In this document: positions 47,612 to 58,752 of the stretch, piece after piece
How positions within the stretch are numbered: position 1 is the first letter of the stretch
How the letters are laid out: each line of letters begins with the position of its first letter
From: Branchiostoma belcheri
Lineage: Eukaryota > Chordata > Leptocardii > Amphioxiformes > Branchiostomatidae
Direction: 5' to 3'
NCBI RefSeq assembly: GCF_001625305.1
Contig: NW_017804631.1
Span: 236,016-300,015, forward strand
DNA length: 64,000 bases
The notes under the pieces: model-generated
Told to the model about the DNA's origin: nothing
What the model saw: only the letters and a program-made list of their open reading frames with translations
Database searches by the model: none
Translations under genes and position numbers: made by a program

Positions 47612-48027
47612 TAAAGGGCATTGTGATTACTTTTTATTACGTCAATTTATCTTAAACTTAACATCAGTTGTCAGATAGACGTCACGCCAATTAAATGTCA
47701 GTCTCAAAGCAAAAATGTTAATTTTTTTTCTTATTGCCATAACCCTATCAGCCTTCAAACAACTTTATGTACTTGACAACCATTGACATGCAAAGCCAAT
47801 CTTGATTTTAATCCTGATTTCATTCTATTATGTTCTACCTTGGTTCTACGTTGTATGAAAACAAGGTTACAATACTGTTTCTCTTATCTTGGTTGTATGA
47901 TTTAACGTAGTATGCATATCAATTAAGGTACTTTGATTTTGTACTTGTAATTTTCGTGACTATATTTGATAGTTTTGCTGCATTTTGGACTGAGGTTTCC
48001 CCCAGGAATCATTGAAAAACGCCATTA

Positions 48028-48419
48028 GGCCATGTTGATTTGATTATATGGATGACATCCTCTGGGAACTCCAAAACTGATGCGAGCGTGCGAATAAAAT
48101 AAAAAGTTTTGCAAAAAAAAGAGTTACTTTTATTATGAAATCTACGTGGTTTTGAAGGTTGTACAACTGAGACAGAGAATGGTTTGGCGAATAATCTACT
48201 CTTCAAATTCATTTTCTACATTTTTTTCTCCTTTTTTGTTTGATTTTGGCATTCTACGACATTGGTATCGTTTTCCAAAATTTTGAAGGCAACTTACGGT
48301 ATATATTTGCTCATTTTTCAACTGTTTTGTACTATGGTTGAAAAGTTTGTTCTTTTTTGGAAACGGCCGAAAATTCATGCGCGCGCGGATGTCATCCATA
48401 TAATCAAATCAACATGGTC
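48028..48419. mobile_element. MITE, GGCCATGTTGATTTG family, TTA TSD
   Basis: 392 bp, TTA at 48025-48027 and 48420-48422. Internally in the opposite orientation to 47225-47611. Confidence 0.88.
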
Positions 48420-48980
48420 TTAGGCGATATGTATTTCCTGGTTGAAAAATAAACAACCGAATAATTAACCTCTTAATTGGTAATTAATGTTCTAGAACTG
48501 CAGGTTAGTTTCTGTTAATTTTTTTTAATACTTGGTTTATATAAGTGTTATTATATTGATAAATTTCATATTAAGTCTTATCAATAATGGTTCATACAAA
48601 TATGCTTATGGTTGCACAATAGATGGCATTTAATGAAAGTCTTGTCCAATTCACTATAACAACTTGACCTTTGTTGTTTAAGATCTGATAATAAGTGGAA
48701 TGGACAAATAAACAAAACATTGCAGTTGCTGCAATTATTAGTGTCTTTGTCTTTTATGTTGATCAGTTCAATATAGATAAAATGAATTGATTTCAGAAAA
48801 GACATATAGTACTAGTTAGGTAGGCGTAGTAGAATGAACAGATTGTCAGTTCACGTCATGCCATGCTCTCACGTTATGTTAACAACTTGACTTTCGTTAT
48901 CTGATAATAAATGGAATGGCATGGAAAAATAGACAAAAAAATTACATAGTTGCGGCAATTTCCAGTGTCTTTTTCATTTA

Positions 48981-49379
48981 GGCCACACCGATTTAATTTT
49001 ATGGATGACATCCTCTGAAGACGCTAAACTAGTGCGCGCGGGCGAATAAAAAAAATTCCGGCCAAAAATAAAAATGCTACTTAACCACAGGAATACAAAG
49101 CTGGTATTATGAATTCGCGACAGTACTTAGCGACGTATACGTGTGCCGGCTTTTTGCGGAATTTATGAATCGGTACTGTACTTATGTACTGAGTTCTTGA
49201 GTCGTGGAGCTTCGAATTCGATAGCCTGGGTGCCCGGCTCCGTTTTGTCGCTGACTTCCATGGACTACCCAGGCCTAGAGCCAGGCCAGAGCCTCAGTGG
49301 AGGTCTTTTTTTTTTGAGGGCGACAGGCTAAAATCAATGCGCGCGCGGATGTCATCCATAAAATTTAGTCGGTGTGGCC
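48981..49379. mobile_element. MITE, GGCCACACCGATTT family, TTA TSD with paralogous empty site
   Basis: 399 bp, ends GGCCACACC / GGTGTGGCC, TTA at 48978-48980 and 49380-49382. The next module copy reads straight through (GTCATTTATGTTGATCAG near 50001-50018), showing the pre-insertion sequence with a single TTA. Confidence 0.92.
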
Positions 49380-50384
49380 TTATGTTGATCAGTTGAATAT
49401 AGATAAATCGATCAAATTGATTTCAAAGAAGACAAATAGTACTCAGGTAGGCTTTTAGTAGAAAAGGAAGATTTCCGTTTTATCTGTGTCTGAGCCCAGA
49501 GGCAGTTTTTTTTTTTAATTTCAGTTTTCATACCAATAAAATGTCAGTTGACGTCATGTCATACCCTCACGTTACGTTATCAGAGAACCAATCTACAAAC
49601 ACCATGTTTTTCTCACTTCAAGACGGATTGGTCTGGGAGTTAAAATGTCAGATACACTTTTTAGAAGAAGAAGAGAAATAACTATTTGCTTTGGCTTTAC
49701 TCCATATGCATCAACAAAAACGATAAATATTTATTCTGACGCTCACGTTTAATCACTTTTTTCTAATACTTGACCCATATCAAGATTTATTATATTAAGA
49801 AACTTCAATGCAAAATTGTTGACATTGGTTTACACAAATATGCATGTGGTTGTACATTAGATGGCATTTAATGAAAGTCTTGGCCAATTAACTATAACAA
49901 CTTGCCTTTTGTTCTTTAAGTTATCAGATAATAAGTGGAATGGAAAAATAAACAGAAAAAAAATAAATTTTGCACAGTTGCGGCAATTTCCAGTGTCTTT
50001 GTCATTTATGTTGATCAGTTAAATATAGAGAAAATGATCGAATTGATTTCAAGAAACGACATATAGTACTTAGGTTGGCTTTGAGTAAACGGAAGGGGGA
50101 TCTCTGTTTTATCTGTGTCTGAGCCCAGAGGTAGTTTTTTTTTTTTAATTTCAGTTTTCATACCAATAAAATGTAAGTTGACGCCATGTCATACTCTCAC
50201 GTACGTTATCAGAGAACCAATCTACAAACACCATGTTTTTCTCACTTCAAGACGAATTGGTCTGGGAGTTTAAATGTCAGACACAATTTGTAAAACATGA
50301 GAAGGGAAATAACTTTTTGCCTGGCATTACTCCATATGCATGTGAATGGACACTATCTTTGATAGACATTTAAAAATGCGATTC

Positions 50385-50600
50385 GCAAAAAAGCAGTTAC
50401 TCAAGCAACTAGATACGATTTTAGAAACGTCAGACGTTTCAGCTAGTATCCACAAGCTTTCGTCAGTGACTGCCTAGTGACTGAAAGCTAGTGGATACTA
50501 GCTGAAACGTCTGACGTTTCCAAAATCATATCCAGTTGCATGAGTAACTGCTTTTTTAGTTTATCGTATTAGCTGGGTGAATAACCTTCATCAACGTATT
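50385..50600 (-). mobile_element. Hairpin-plus-tail retroelement, family 2, 11-bp TSD
   Basis: Flanked by AAATGCGATTC at 50374-50384 and 50601-50611. Arms GCAGTTACTCAAGCAACT and complement; centre with GACGTTTCAGCTAGTATCC and its near complement; right tail GTATTAGCTGGGTGAATAACC. The only copy of this family here with the full central part. Confidence 0.85.
50433..50466 (-). other. Hammerhead-ribozyme-like core
   Basis: On the - strand: GTCA, CTGACGA (core CUGANGA), A, AGCT...AGCT (stem II), GAAACGTC (GAAA, then a self-complementary ACGT stem III and the cleavage-type GTC), then TGAC, which pairs with the first GTCA as stem I. All invariant core positions are present; a single A precedes stem II. 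A degenerate second core on the + strand lies at 50481-50511. Confidence 0.55.
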
Positions 50601-50845
50601 AAATGCGATTCTTGTCTAATTCATTATAACAACTGGACTTGATTAGTAGTTGAATTGAAATATCAACAACAAAGAAATAAATGCTCTACAGTTGCTGTAA
50701 TTACCAAAGACATTGTATTTTATGTTGATCAGATCAAAATAAAGAAAATGACAGAGTTGGCTTTAGAAAAGAGACATAGTATTTAAGTAAGGGTTTTGGT
50801 TTGAACATTTAGTGCATTTGTGTTTTTTATTTATTTATGAAGATT

Positions 50846-51236
50846 TACCACATTGGTGGAAGGATTGACATAACAGGTGACTATCACCTTTTCAAAGATG
50901 CCAACCCCGAGACAAGACTGTAAGGTTTGAACCAGTCACACCGGGAAGGTCCCCTACTCTTTTCGATAAGTGCGGTGGGTTCTTTAACGTGCGTGGGGTG
51001 TATGGCTCTCCCAAACACGGGACCTCCATTTAACATCCTATCCGAGGGACGTCCCTAACCAAAGCTAGGTACTCATTTTCACCTGAGTGAAGTGAGGAAA
51101 TTCGTGTAAAGTACCTTTCCCAAGGGTACAACGTCGGGGCGCATGTTCGGAATTGTTCGGGTACGACCCGGAATCGAACCCGGGTCTCCCCGTTTCATAG
51201 TCCAGTGATGTACCACTACACCACACGACGCCACAC
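50846..51236 (-). mobile_element. tRNA-derived SINE, full length
   Basis: On the - strand GTGGTGTAGTGGTACATCAC (box A region) and GGGTTCGATTCCGG (box B), then a ~300-base body and a tail AAATAAATAAAAAACAC. About 85% similar by eye to 53346-53733. Interrupts the fourth module copy. Confidence 0.9.
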
Positions 51237-51879
51237 AACTTTCTGACAGCTTGTGTCTGGAGGCGGTATCACTTTTTTAATTTCAGTTTTTATACCAATA
51301 AAATGTCAGATGACGCAATGTCATACTCTCACGTTATGTTATAAGAAAACCAATCAACACACACCATGTTTTTCTCATTTCAAAACAAAATGGTCTGGGA
51401 GTTTCAAAATGTCAGACAATATTTTTTAGAAGAAGGAGAACAGAGAAAATGGAAATTACTTCTTTGCCTGTGCTTTCCTGAATATACATATACTTTTGTG
51501 AACCCGTATGTGGTTCGTTGTCCATGTTACCATGACAACAGACGATAGTATATGTATGTATTCTGACGTTCATGATTTTGCTTCAAATAGAAGACATTCG
51601 ACTTTTTACAACAGTTTCTTGTTCAATGCATGCGATCCATCTGGACAGCGAAGTACAGTTCCTGTTTTACTAACATGATACGTAGGTAAACGTTGTCTTT
51701 TTTTGCTTTCAAGGAGAGATCGCATCTATCAGGAACTGTTCCAATGCTACAGTTATGATAAAGGTATAGGGGATTTCTTGTAAGTAAATGTGAGCAAGTG
51801 TTAATGTTTATTAGGTTGTAGGCTTTGTTGGCAAACGGTAAAGACACTGGGCACTAGTATTCTGCGAAACAAAACAGAC

Positions 51880-52725
51880 ATGAAATTAAGTGCAGTGACT
51901 TTGCTCGTTACCTTGGGATTTCTGTGTACAGGATGCTTTGGTTTACCGGATAAATGTAAAGTAAAGCAGTATACTTATATCTCTAAGGTTGATTGTAGTA
52001 AGCTAGGTCTCGTGGTGGTGCCTGTTGATATACCGTCCAGCGCTATATATTTGAAAATCTCGTACAACAACATCAGAAACGTTACGTACCTACCGCCACT
52101 GCGGCGACTGATCACACTGGACTTGAGCTATAATTCCATTGAAACTGTATCCTGGATGGCTCTGCGGACTTTGCGAGCTTTAAACGTTCTGTGTCTACAA
52201 GGAAACCAACTGAGGTACGTAAAGCTAGACGTCGTGATGGCGCATCTCCCGAAACTGAGTTTTGTATATCTAAGCGGGAACAAACTTGCATCTTTCTCTC
52301 AATACGCACTGGGATGGCCACAGGTGACCGCATTATCCATCTTCAATAACCCCTTTCATTGTGACTGTGACCTGTCCTGGCTGATTATCAAGATGGCGTG
52401 TTTGGAAGCCTGTAAAGGGAAACAGGGACAGGCCTGTTGTTCTTCATGTTCAGCCTGTTTTCTTCGCATGTCTCCCAACGGACTTTTTAAATGCTCAAGT
52501 CCGCGTCAGCTGCAAGGCCGCCATTTGTCCACTGTGTCCGCTGAGATGACAGGCTGTGGAACGACCCACCAAGCCGAGACCAAACTACAGAGCACAGAAA
52601 ACGGCACTTTTCTCATTAACTATTTGGGGACCAGTACCACACAGACGCAGATGTTGACCCAGCTGACGGACTGTGGAACGGTCCACCAAGCTGAGATCAA
52701 GGTGCAATGGTATTTTTCACATTAA
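51880..52725 (+). CDS. Secreted leucine-rich-repeat protein, single exon (281 aa)
   Basis: The ATG at 51880 starts a signal peptide (residues 1-~21, VTLLVTLGFLCTGCFG), then a short LRRNT with two cysteines (KCKVKQYTYISKVDC). About four LRRs follow (LKISYNNI, LDLSYNSI, LCLQGNQL, VYLSGNKL, spaced ~24), then an LRRCT (NPFHCDCDLSWL with further cysteines). No TM or GPI-type hydrophobic tail, so secretion is likely. The end (from ~222) holds two copies of CGT(T/V)HQAE(T/I)K(L/V)Q about 44 residues apart; similarity to the spacer continues past the stop, so the C-terminus looks like an unfinished tandem duplication. The form resembles invertebrate LRR-only proteins and the LRR cassette of VLRs, but function is unknown. 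Flanked on both sides by the module of 48540-51480. Confidence 0.85.
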   Translation: MKLSAVTLLVTLGFLCTGCFGLPDKCKVKQYTYISKVDCSKLGLVVVPVDIPSSAIYLKISYNNIRNVTYLPPLRRLITLDLSYNSIETVSWMALRTLRALNVLCLQGNQLRYVKLDVVMAHLPKLSFVYLSGNKLASFSQYALGWPQVTALSIFNNPFHCDCDLSWLIIKMACLEACKGKQGQACCSSCSACFLRMSPNGLFKCSSPRQLQGRHLSTVSAEMTGCGTTHQAETKLQSTENGTFLINYLGTSTTQTQMLTQLTDCGTVHQAEIKVQWYFSH

Positions 52726-53345
52726 CGGACCAACAGAATACAGACTCAAACATTGAAAAAAATTAAATACAAAAGAATCCTAGGAGAACAAGGCACTGCA
52801 TTTCTGATGTGCAACTACCGGTAAGATTTGTCAGGTAAATTAATACAAGACACATTATTTTACGTGCAGAAACCAAATTTTAATGACATTTCAATCATCT
52901 ATCATCCCGTCATTTGATTATTACATTCCTTCTTGAAATTACCACAAATAAACGCATGCAACGAAAACATATCTGTTTAAAGTAGCCCCTCACGTCAAGA
53001 GATAATGTCTCCATGACGCACATGTCTAACCCGTCTGCCGTTTTGTCGCGTATGCATGAATGCCACCATGTGCGTAGCCAGGGGTGGTTTACAAGGCTCA
53101 AAGGTCCACTTTTTGGTCCAACATAGGAAATTTCGTATTACTCTGCTGTGCCTTACACAAGGTTTGGATGGCGGGTGTTTGGTTTCCCCGGGTGAAAACC
53201 AGAGTACACCATCACTAGAACAAGAACTCCGAAAACCATGGTGTGGCCGTTTCGCACAACACAGAGCGCTATGCGGAACATACCAACCATCCAAGAAATG
53301 CAGCATGTATCCTGTATAAAGGTGCGGTTCCAACAATAAGCTCTA

Positions 53346-53733
53346 GTGGGGTCGTGTGGCGCAGTCGGTATAGCGCGTTCGGCTCACACCCGAGAGGTCG
53401 AGGGTTCGAAACCTGCCCATGTCACCGATCTTGTGCCCTTGGGAAAGGCACTTAACACGACTTTCCTCCCTTCACTCAGGTGTAAATGAGTACCTAGCTT
53501 CGGCTAGGGACGTCCCTCGGATAGGACGTTAAATGGAGGTCCCGTGTTTGGGGGAGAGCCACACCCCACGCACGTTAAAGAACTCACCGCGCTTATCGAA
53601 AAGAGTAGGGGACCTTCCCGGTGTGAGTGGTTCAAACGTCTGGTCTCGGGGTTGACATCTTTGAAGAGGTGATTGGCACCTGTTATGTCAATCCTTCCAC
53701 AAATGTGGTAAATTGTCATAAATAAAAAAAAAA
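53346..53733 (+). mobile_element. tRNA-derived SINE, full length
   Basis: tRNA-like head GTGGCGCAGTCGGTATAGCG (box A) and GAGGGTTCGAAACC (box B), body with TTGTGCCCTTGGGAAAGGCACTT and GTACCTAGCTTCGGCTAGG, ending in AATAAAAAAAAAAAC. The best-preserved copy in the window. Confidence 0.92.
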
Positions 53734-54433
53734 ACATGCTCCACGTACAACACTTCAGAAGGCTTGAGTCGCGAACACGATCTTTGTGATAATGACAATT
53801 GAAAATATAGTAGGCTGTAGTTGTAAGCTACAACGTCATTATTACCTCCGGGGGAGGAGACATCCTTCCGCGGAAGGGTTTTGTGAGAGATTTAGATTTT
53901 CATGTTCGCAGCTGTTTCTCGCGTTTGGGTGGACGGATTTTTTTGGGACTCGGTGTATGTTTTGCTATTGGGCTGCAGATGATGCACGGTCTTTTGTTTT
54001 TATTGTATATGTGTTTTCGGGCGTGAAAATAGTGCTTTTTGGTGGCTTCTAAACACCCCTCTGAGTGTGAAAGTGGTCGCGACCGTTGACCTTTGGCGTG
54101 TTTAAGCTATTCTCGGTCTGGTCCACGTATATGACCCATCACACAGAGGGGTGTCCGGTCTCGATAAATTCTTTGCTTAAAACCCTATATAAAAGTATAC
54201 AATAAAAAGCCCGGAGGTATAAAATCTCAGATTTTACTTGTTCAGTCCTTGTGTTTCTTAAAATTAATTCTTTATTTGATCCTCTGGCATTATTTACTCA
54301 ATCTAATTATAATGTAACAACAGGACAGTTAGTTCTGTTGGAATAATCTGATATTATATCATAGAAACTGATATTTTGAAAAACTTTACACAAATACCAC
54401 ATTGCAGATTTACTGAACTGAGTAGGCGCTTAC

Positions 54434-54452
54434 GCCAAAAAACAGTTACTCA
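54434..54452 (-). mobile_element. 19-bp stub of hairpin family 2 with 13-bp TSD
   Basis: GCCAAAAAACAGTTACTCA, the terminal bases of the family 2 arm, lies between two exact copies of AGTAGGCGCTTAC (54421-54433 and 54453-54465). Nothing else of the element is present. Confidence 0.75.
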
Positions 54453-54808
54453 AGTAGGCGCTTACATTAAATCTTTTACGTAGCGAGTAAAAACTTAAAC
54501 TTAACTGTTCATAGAGACTTGACATTTTATCTGTACCAAAAGAAGCAGTTTCAAATTATCGTTCGTTACTTTCTATTGATGATAGCTATAGGTTGATGTT
54601 ACCTTTTTCTCTTATTCTTTTATTCCTGTTATATCAACACGTTTTCCAGTGCATAACTTTGACGATATCAGAGTTTCTATGAAACAATACGTTATTTTAA
54701 TACTTGGTAATATTTTATGCTTATTTCAAGTCAAATTGAGTTGTGCGTTTTTTCATGTACTATGTAAGTAAAACGTACTTCAGCCTGATGGCTGCGATGT
54801 TTTACATA

Positions 54809-55052
54809 GAGTCAATTCCGCGTCACCGTGTGGGTTGTTATTGTCATTATTTCGAAATGTTTTGAATTCTTGTACAGTCACTTTCGAAATGTTTCAGAAA
54901 TATATAAATGAATTCAAATATATTCAAATTTTAATTTTCAAATTTTTGAAAAATTTATAACTTTTGTTACTGGGGTATTCTTTTCTTCTAAATAATTCAA
55001 ACGTATTAGGAACATGGAGAAAAAAACCCACACGGTGACGCGGAATGGACTC
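54809..55052. mobile_element. MITE with ~27-bp TIRs, TA TSD
   Basis: GAGTCAATTCCGCGTCACCG at the left and its near complement at the right, flanked by TA (54807-54808, 55053-55054); 244 bp. TA duplication suggests a Tc1/mariner-driven MITE. Confidence 0.8.
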
Positions 55053-55149
55053 TAATAAACCAGTCATGCATTCTTTCATTCACACGGTGGTGTACAAAAT
55101 ATAATTGTACACTTCATGAGATTTGATGTAATACTTTACTGTAAGGTTA

Positions 55150-55870
55150 TAACAACTGCACGTTTGAACTTTTGATCATTACTGAAATGTAAACATCAAC
55201 ATTTTCAAGGAATAAATTTTGCACAGAACTTAAAATGTTCAGTGTCTGTCTTTTCCGTCGTTCAGAATATAGCATAGTTGAATTGATATCAGGAAAGAAA
55301 GTATTTCGGTAGAATTTTTTAGGGGGTGGCATATCTGATTGTCTGTGCCCAGAGATAGGATTCCTTTTTTTTCAATTTCAGCTTTCATAACTATCGTAGC
55401 CTCAAGTTATGAAGTCAGAGAACTATTCTACAGTCCACGCAATGTTCTCCAACACGAATTGGTCTGCACGGACTGGGAGCATCGGAGACAATTTCTAGAA
55501 GAGGAGTAGAGAAAGATAAATATTGTTTGTTTTTTTATTTAAATGCAACAGTGCATAACAAGTGGCAACCAGGCAGCAACAAGGCTGGTAGCGGCTACCA
55601 CTGACACATAAGTGCATAAATACAAAGTACAGTACAATATCACTTAGTACATACAAGGAGGTTACAATTCAAAATTTACAATAGCAATAAACATACAAAG
55701 TACATACAAATTCAATCAATACAGAAGCAATACAATATAAGTACAATACAAATCGATAAAATGATCAAAGTTGAAATTATATTAAATTAATTATGTTAAT
55801 AATATTAATTTGCGTGCTTTGCTCCATATGTGCACATCTTTTTTGCAAACTTCAGGCTAGGGACAAACAT
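55150..55870 (+). repeat. Fifth module copy, interrupted by a LINE-tail-like insertion (~55522-55815)
   Basis: GTGTCTGTC, AATTGATATCAGGAAAG, CAATTTCAGCTTTCATA, GAAGTCAGAGAAC and CACGAATTGGTCTG match the module order of 48540-51480. After AGAAAGATAAATATTG a segment with a - strand A-rich end intervenes, and the module resumes at TGCTTTGCTCCATATG (55816). Confidence 0.6.
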
Positions 55871-56110
55871 AAAATTTGACTTGGGCTTATTTTATCTTGC
55901 CTCTAATTATCGAATTAAAAAAATAAATATGTAGCTGCAATACTTACAATAATGGTATAACAGAGGAAAGCATAAGTTCGCCGTTTCCCCCTAAATTCTA
56001 CATCTTAAACTAAATTTCACCCACCAGGTGATACTATTGAGTTAAGGTGAGAATATCCTTGTAACAATACAAAAAGAAAAAGAAAACTAGAGGTAGCGAA
56101 TTTACCTTTA

Positions 56111-56537
56111 GGCCACACCATGTAAATTTTATGGATGACGTCCTTTGGAGACCCTAAATCTAATGCGAGAGGGCAAAAAAAAGTAGGGTCCTAAAAACAA
56201 GATGCCTAGATTAGAAATATACTAAGAGACGACAAATGTTAGGACACAAATTGAATGAGGTGACACAATGTAACAAGCAAGAAGTCTTTTATTCATCATC
56301 AAAACAACAATAAATCAGGTGGAACAGTGGAAAGTGACAAATTTTCTAATATTGACAGGATGGTAATAGACACTTAGACACACGCGTTACGGGTTTCACG
56401 TCAATCTGACGATTTGCGGCACCTGTCGTGACTCTTTGGTCATAGTTACAGGAAGCGGAATTTCTTGTTTTTTTCTGGGAACAGGCCAAAATCAATGCGC
56501 GCGCGGACGTCATCCATAAAATTTACTTGGTGTGGCC
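56111..56537. mobile_element. MITE, GGCCACACC family, TTA TSD
   Basis: Ends GGCCACACCATGTAAATTTTA / complement; TTA at 56108-56110 and 56538-56540; sub-terminal GATGACGTCC / GGACGTCATCC. Confidence 0.87.
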
Positions 56538-56874
56538 TTAGCGTGGTACAGTGGCAAATGTAGCTGGCAGTGTTATTTTCTTCTCCTTGGTGCTGAATCG
56601 CCTTCTTGTAAATTAATCACGCTATTTTACCAATTCACAGCCGTCTACAGGGTTAAACAGCATACCAAGGCTTCTAATTTACGACTTCCTGTTTTTACAG
56701 TTTGCTACCGATTTAATTATCGTCACTCTGCCCAGGAAATGTTCAAAAATCGTTTATTTTTGGGTGTGAAATGAAACCAAACAATGTAACTATGCTAGTG
56801 TTCTGCTGCCCTCTTCTGGTTCTGACTCCCTTGTGCGGACACCAAAAAGTAGGTGATAAACAGAGCCCGAGTTA

Positions 56875-57275
56875 GGCCATGTTGATTTGATTATATGGAT
56901 GACATTCTCCGGGAGCCCCAAAACTGATGCGCGCGTGCGAATAAAAAAAAAGTTTTGCAAAAAAAATAAAAAGTTCTTTTCATTATGAAATCTACGTGGT
57001 CATGAGGGTTGAGCAAATGGCACAGAATATGGTTTGGCGAATAATCTAGTCTTCAAGTTCATTTCTTTACGATTTCGTCTTTTTCGTTTGATTTTGGCAT
57101 TCTACGACATTGGTATAGTTTTTATTAATATTTTTTTAAACTTATGGTATATTTTTGCTCATTTTGCAACTGTTTTGTTCGATTTACAGTATGGTTGAAA
57201 ACTTTTTTTTTTTTGGAAACGGCCGAAAATTCATGCGCGCGCGGATGTCATCCATATTATCAAATCAACATGGCC
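56875..57275. mobile_element. MITE, GGCCATGTTGATTTG family, TTA TSD
   Basis: 401 bp; TTA at 56872-56874 and 57276-57278; same orientation as 48028-48419. Confidence 0.88.
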
Positions 57276-57733
57276 TTACCAGTAAATACTATATTTTATC
57301 AGACCAATTTTCAACTCTGGATAGAAAAGTTGTAGAGCGATAGTTTCAAGTAAGAGCTAGACACAGTTACGATGCGTCATGTCATGTGACGGGTACTGTC
57401 CAGGGACAGACAACGGCGGGTTTTTTGAAATCTATTGGATATGCAAGACGCAAGCACCAGGGCTTTGGCCATGCAAGACGTAAACATACCGAGCTTTTGA
57501 CGACAATTGAGATCTTGCTGCTGTTTCACCAGCGAAAAAGGACAAAAAAAAGAAAGACGAAAAAAGAAAGACCTCAAAATGGTTAAAAATTTTTCCTTGC
57601 CATTTTTTTTTCACATTTCCAAACACTGTTGTTCATTCAGTGGACCCTGCCTAGTTGACGGGTGGGTGAGCGCCATCTAGTACAAGGGGGTAGAAACGCA
57701 ACTTACTTACTTACTCAGCTTCCCTCTAGCCAA

Positions 57734-58092
57734 GGCCACACCAGTTTAATTTGTTGCTTCTCGGATATTTTAGAAATAAATATGAAGCGACAGGGCGAAA
57801 AAAATAGGAAAGGCACCCTATGATAGCCGGAAATTTTACAATATGAGCCATGAAGAGAACATACCAGACTGGTTTATAATTAATAGAATAAATTTTGAAC
57901 TTTTGATAAAACAAAATTACATTGTTACATTAAAAAACTGTAACAACTAGGAAGAAAAGGGCTTTCTTCAACCGTTGGGCTTAAATATATTTTTCATCGA
58001 GCATTGAGGAGTTGATTTAGAACATATTTTTTTAAATCAGAAAAAAATGGACAGGGCAATTCCGAGAAACAACAAATTAAATTGTTGTGACC
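57734..58092. mobile_element. MITE, GGCCACACCAGTTT family
   Basis: GGCCACACCAGTTTAATTTG at the left, AACAAATTAAATTGTTGTGACC at the right; body matches 44103-44483 in reverse. Flanks CAA/TAA, so the duplication is worn. Confidence 0.75.
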
Positions 58093-58357
58093 TAACCGTT
58101 CATTGTGTTTCTGTTTGATTTCGCTAGATGGCGTCCGGAGGTTCATCTAGTTACCGGCATGTTCGGTCGTGCCAGTGATAATAAATATTGCTCATATACC
58201 CATTTTGTAAGGCATTTTATTTCAATTCTAGATCTGTTACATTGGTACATCGTCATATAATTAACTGTTCTATTCTACACAGGTAAATAACATACAGGTA
58301 AATAGCAGTTAATATGAAATATAGCCATGCTTGTATATGTAATATAAAACATACTAA

Positions 58358-58752
58358 GGCCATGTTGATTTGATTATATGGATGACATCCGCGCGCGCAT
58401 GAATTTTCGGCCGTTTCCAAAAAAAAAAAAGTTTTCAACCATACTGTAAATCGCACAAAACAGTTGCAAAATGAGCAAAAATATACCATAAGTTACAAAA
58501 AATTAATAAAAACTATACCAATGTCGTAGAATGCCAAAATCAAACGAGAAAAGACGAAATTGTAAAGAAATGAACTTGAAGACTAGATTATTCGCCAAAC
58601 CATATCCTGTGCCATTTGCTCAACCCTCATGACCACGTAGATTTCACAATGAAAAGAACTTTTTTTTTGCAAAACTTTTTTGTTATTCGCACGCGCGCAT
58701 CAGTTTTTGGGCTCCCGGAGGATGTCATCCATATAATCAAATCAACATGGCC
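58358..58752. mobile_element. MITE, GGCCATGTTGATTTG family, TAA TSD
   Basis: 395 bp; TAA at 58355-58357 and 58753-58755; same orientation as 47225-47611 and very similar to it. Confidence 0.88.

Larger units (their letters stand above)
48540..51480 (+). repeat. Tandem array of a ~0.6-kb module (4 copies) upstream of the LRR gene
   Basis: Recurring blocks: AACAACTTGACCTTTGTT, GATAATAAGTGGAATGG, GTGTCTTTGTC, TTATGTTGATCAG, GACATATAGTACT, CAGTTTTCATACCAATAAAATG, ACACCATGTTTTTCTCA and GGTCTGGGAGTT. Approximate copies: 48540-48883, 48884-49740 (with a MITE), 49800-50360, 50370-51480 (with a hairpin element and a SINE). A fifth, partial copy follows the LRR gene at 55150-55870. The last + strand copy ends ~400 bases before the LRR start codon. 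No shared protein-coding frame seen. Confidence 0.7.

Noticed and set aside
53845-54235. A gene in the 53.8-54.2 kb open frame (88 codons)
   Set aside because: The head ATTACCTCCGGGGGAGGAGAC is a short palindrome like the CCTCCATGAAAAATGGAGG repeat heads and the rest is AT-rich; most likely another dispersed repeat.
54430-54470. A simple tandem repeat of AGTAGGCGCTTAC
   Set aside because: The 19 bases between the two copies are the exact terminus of a known local element family, so an insertion with target duplication explains it better.
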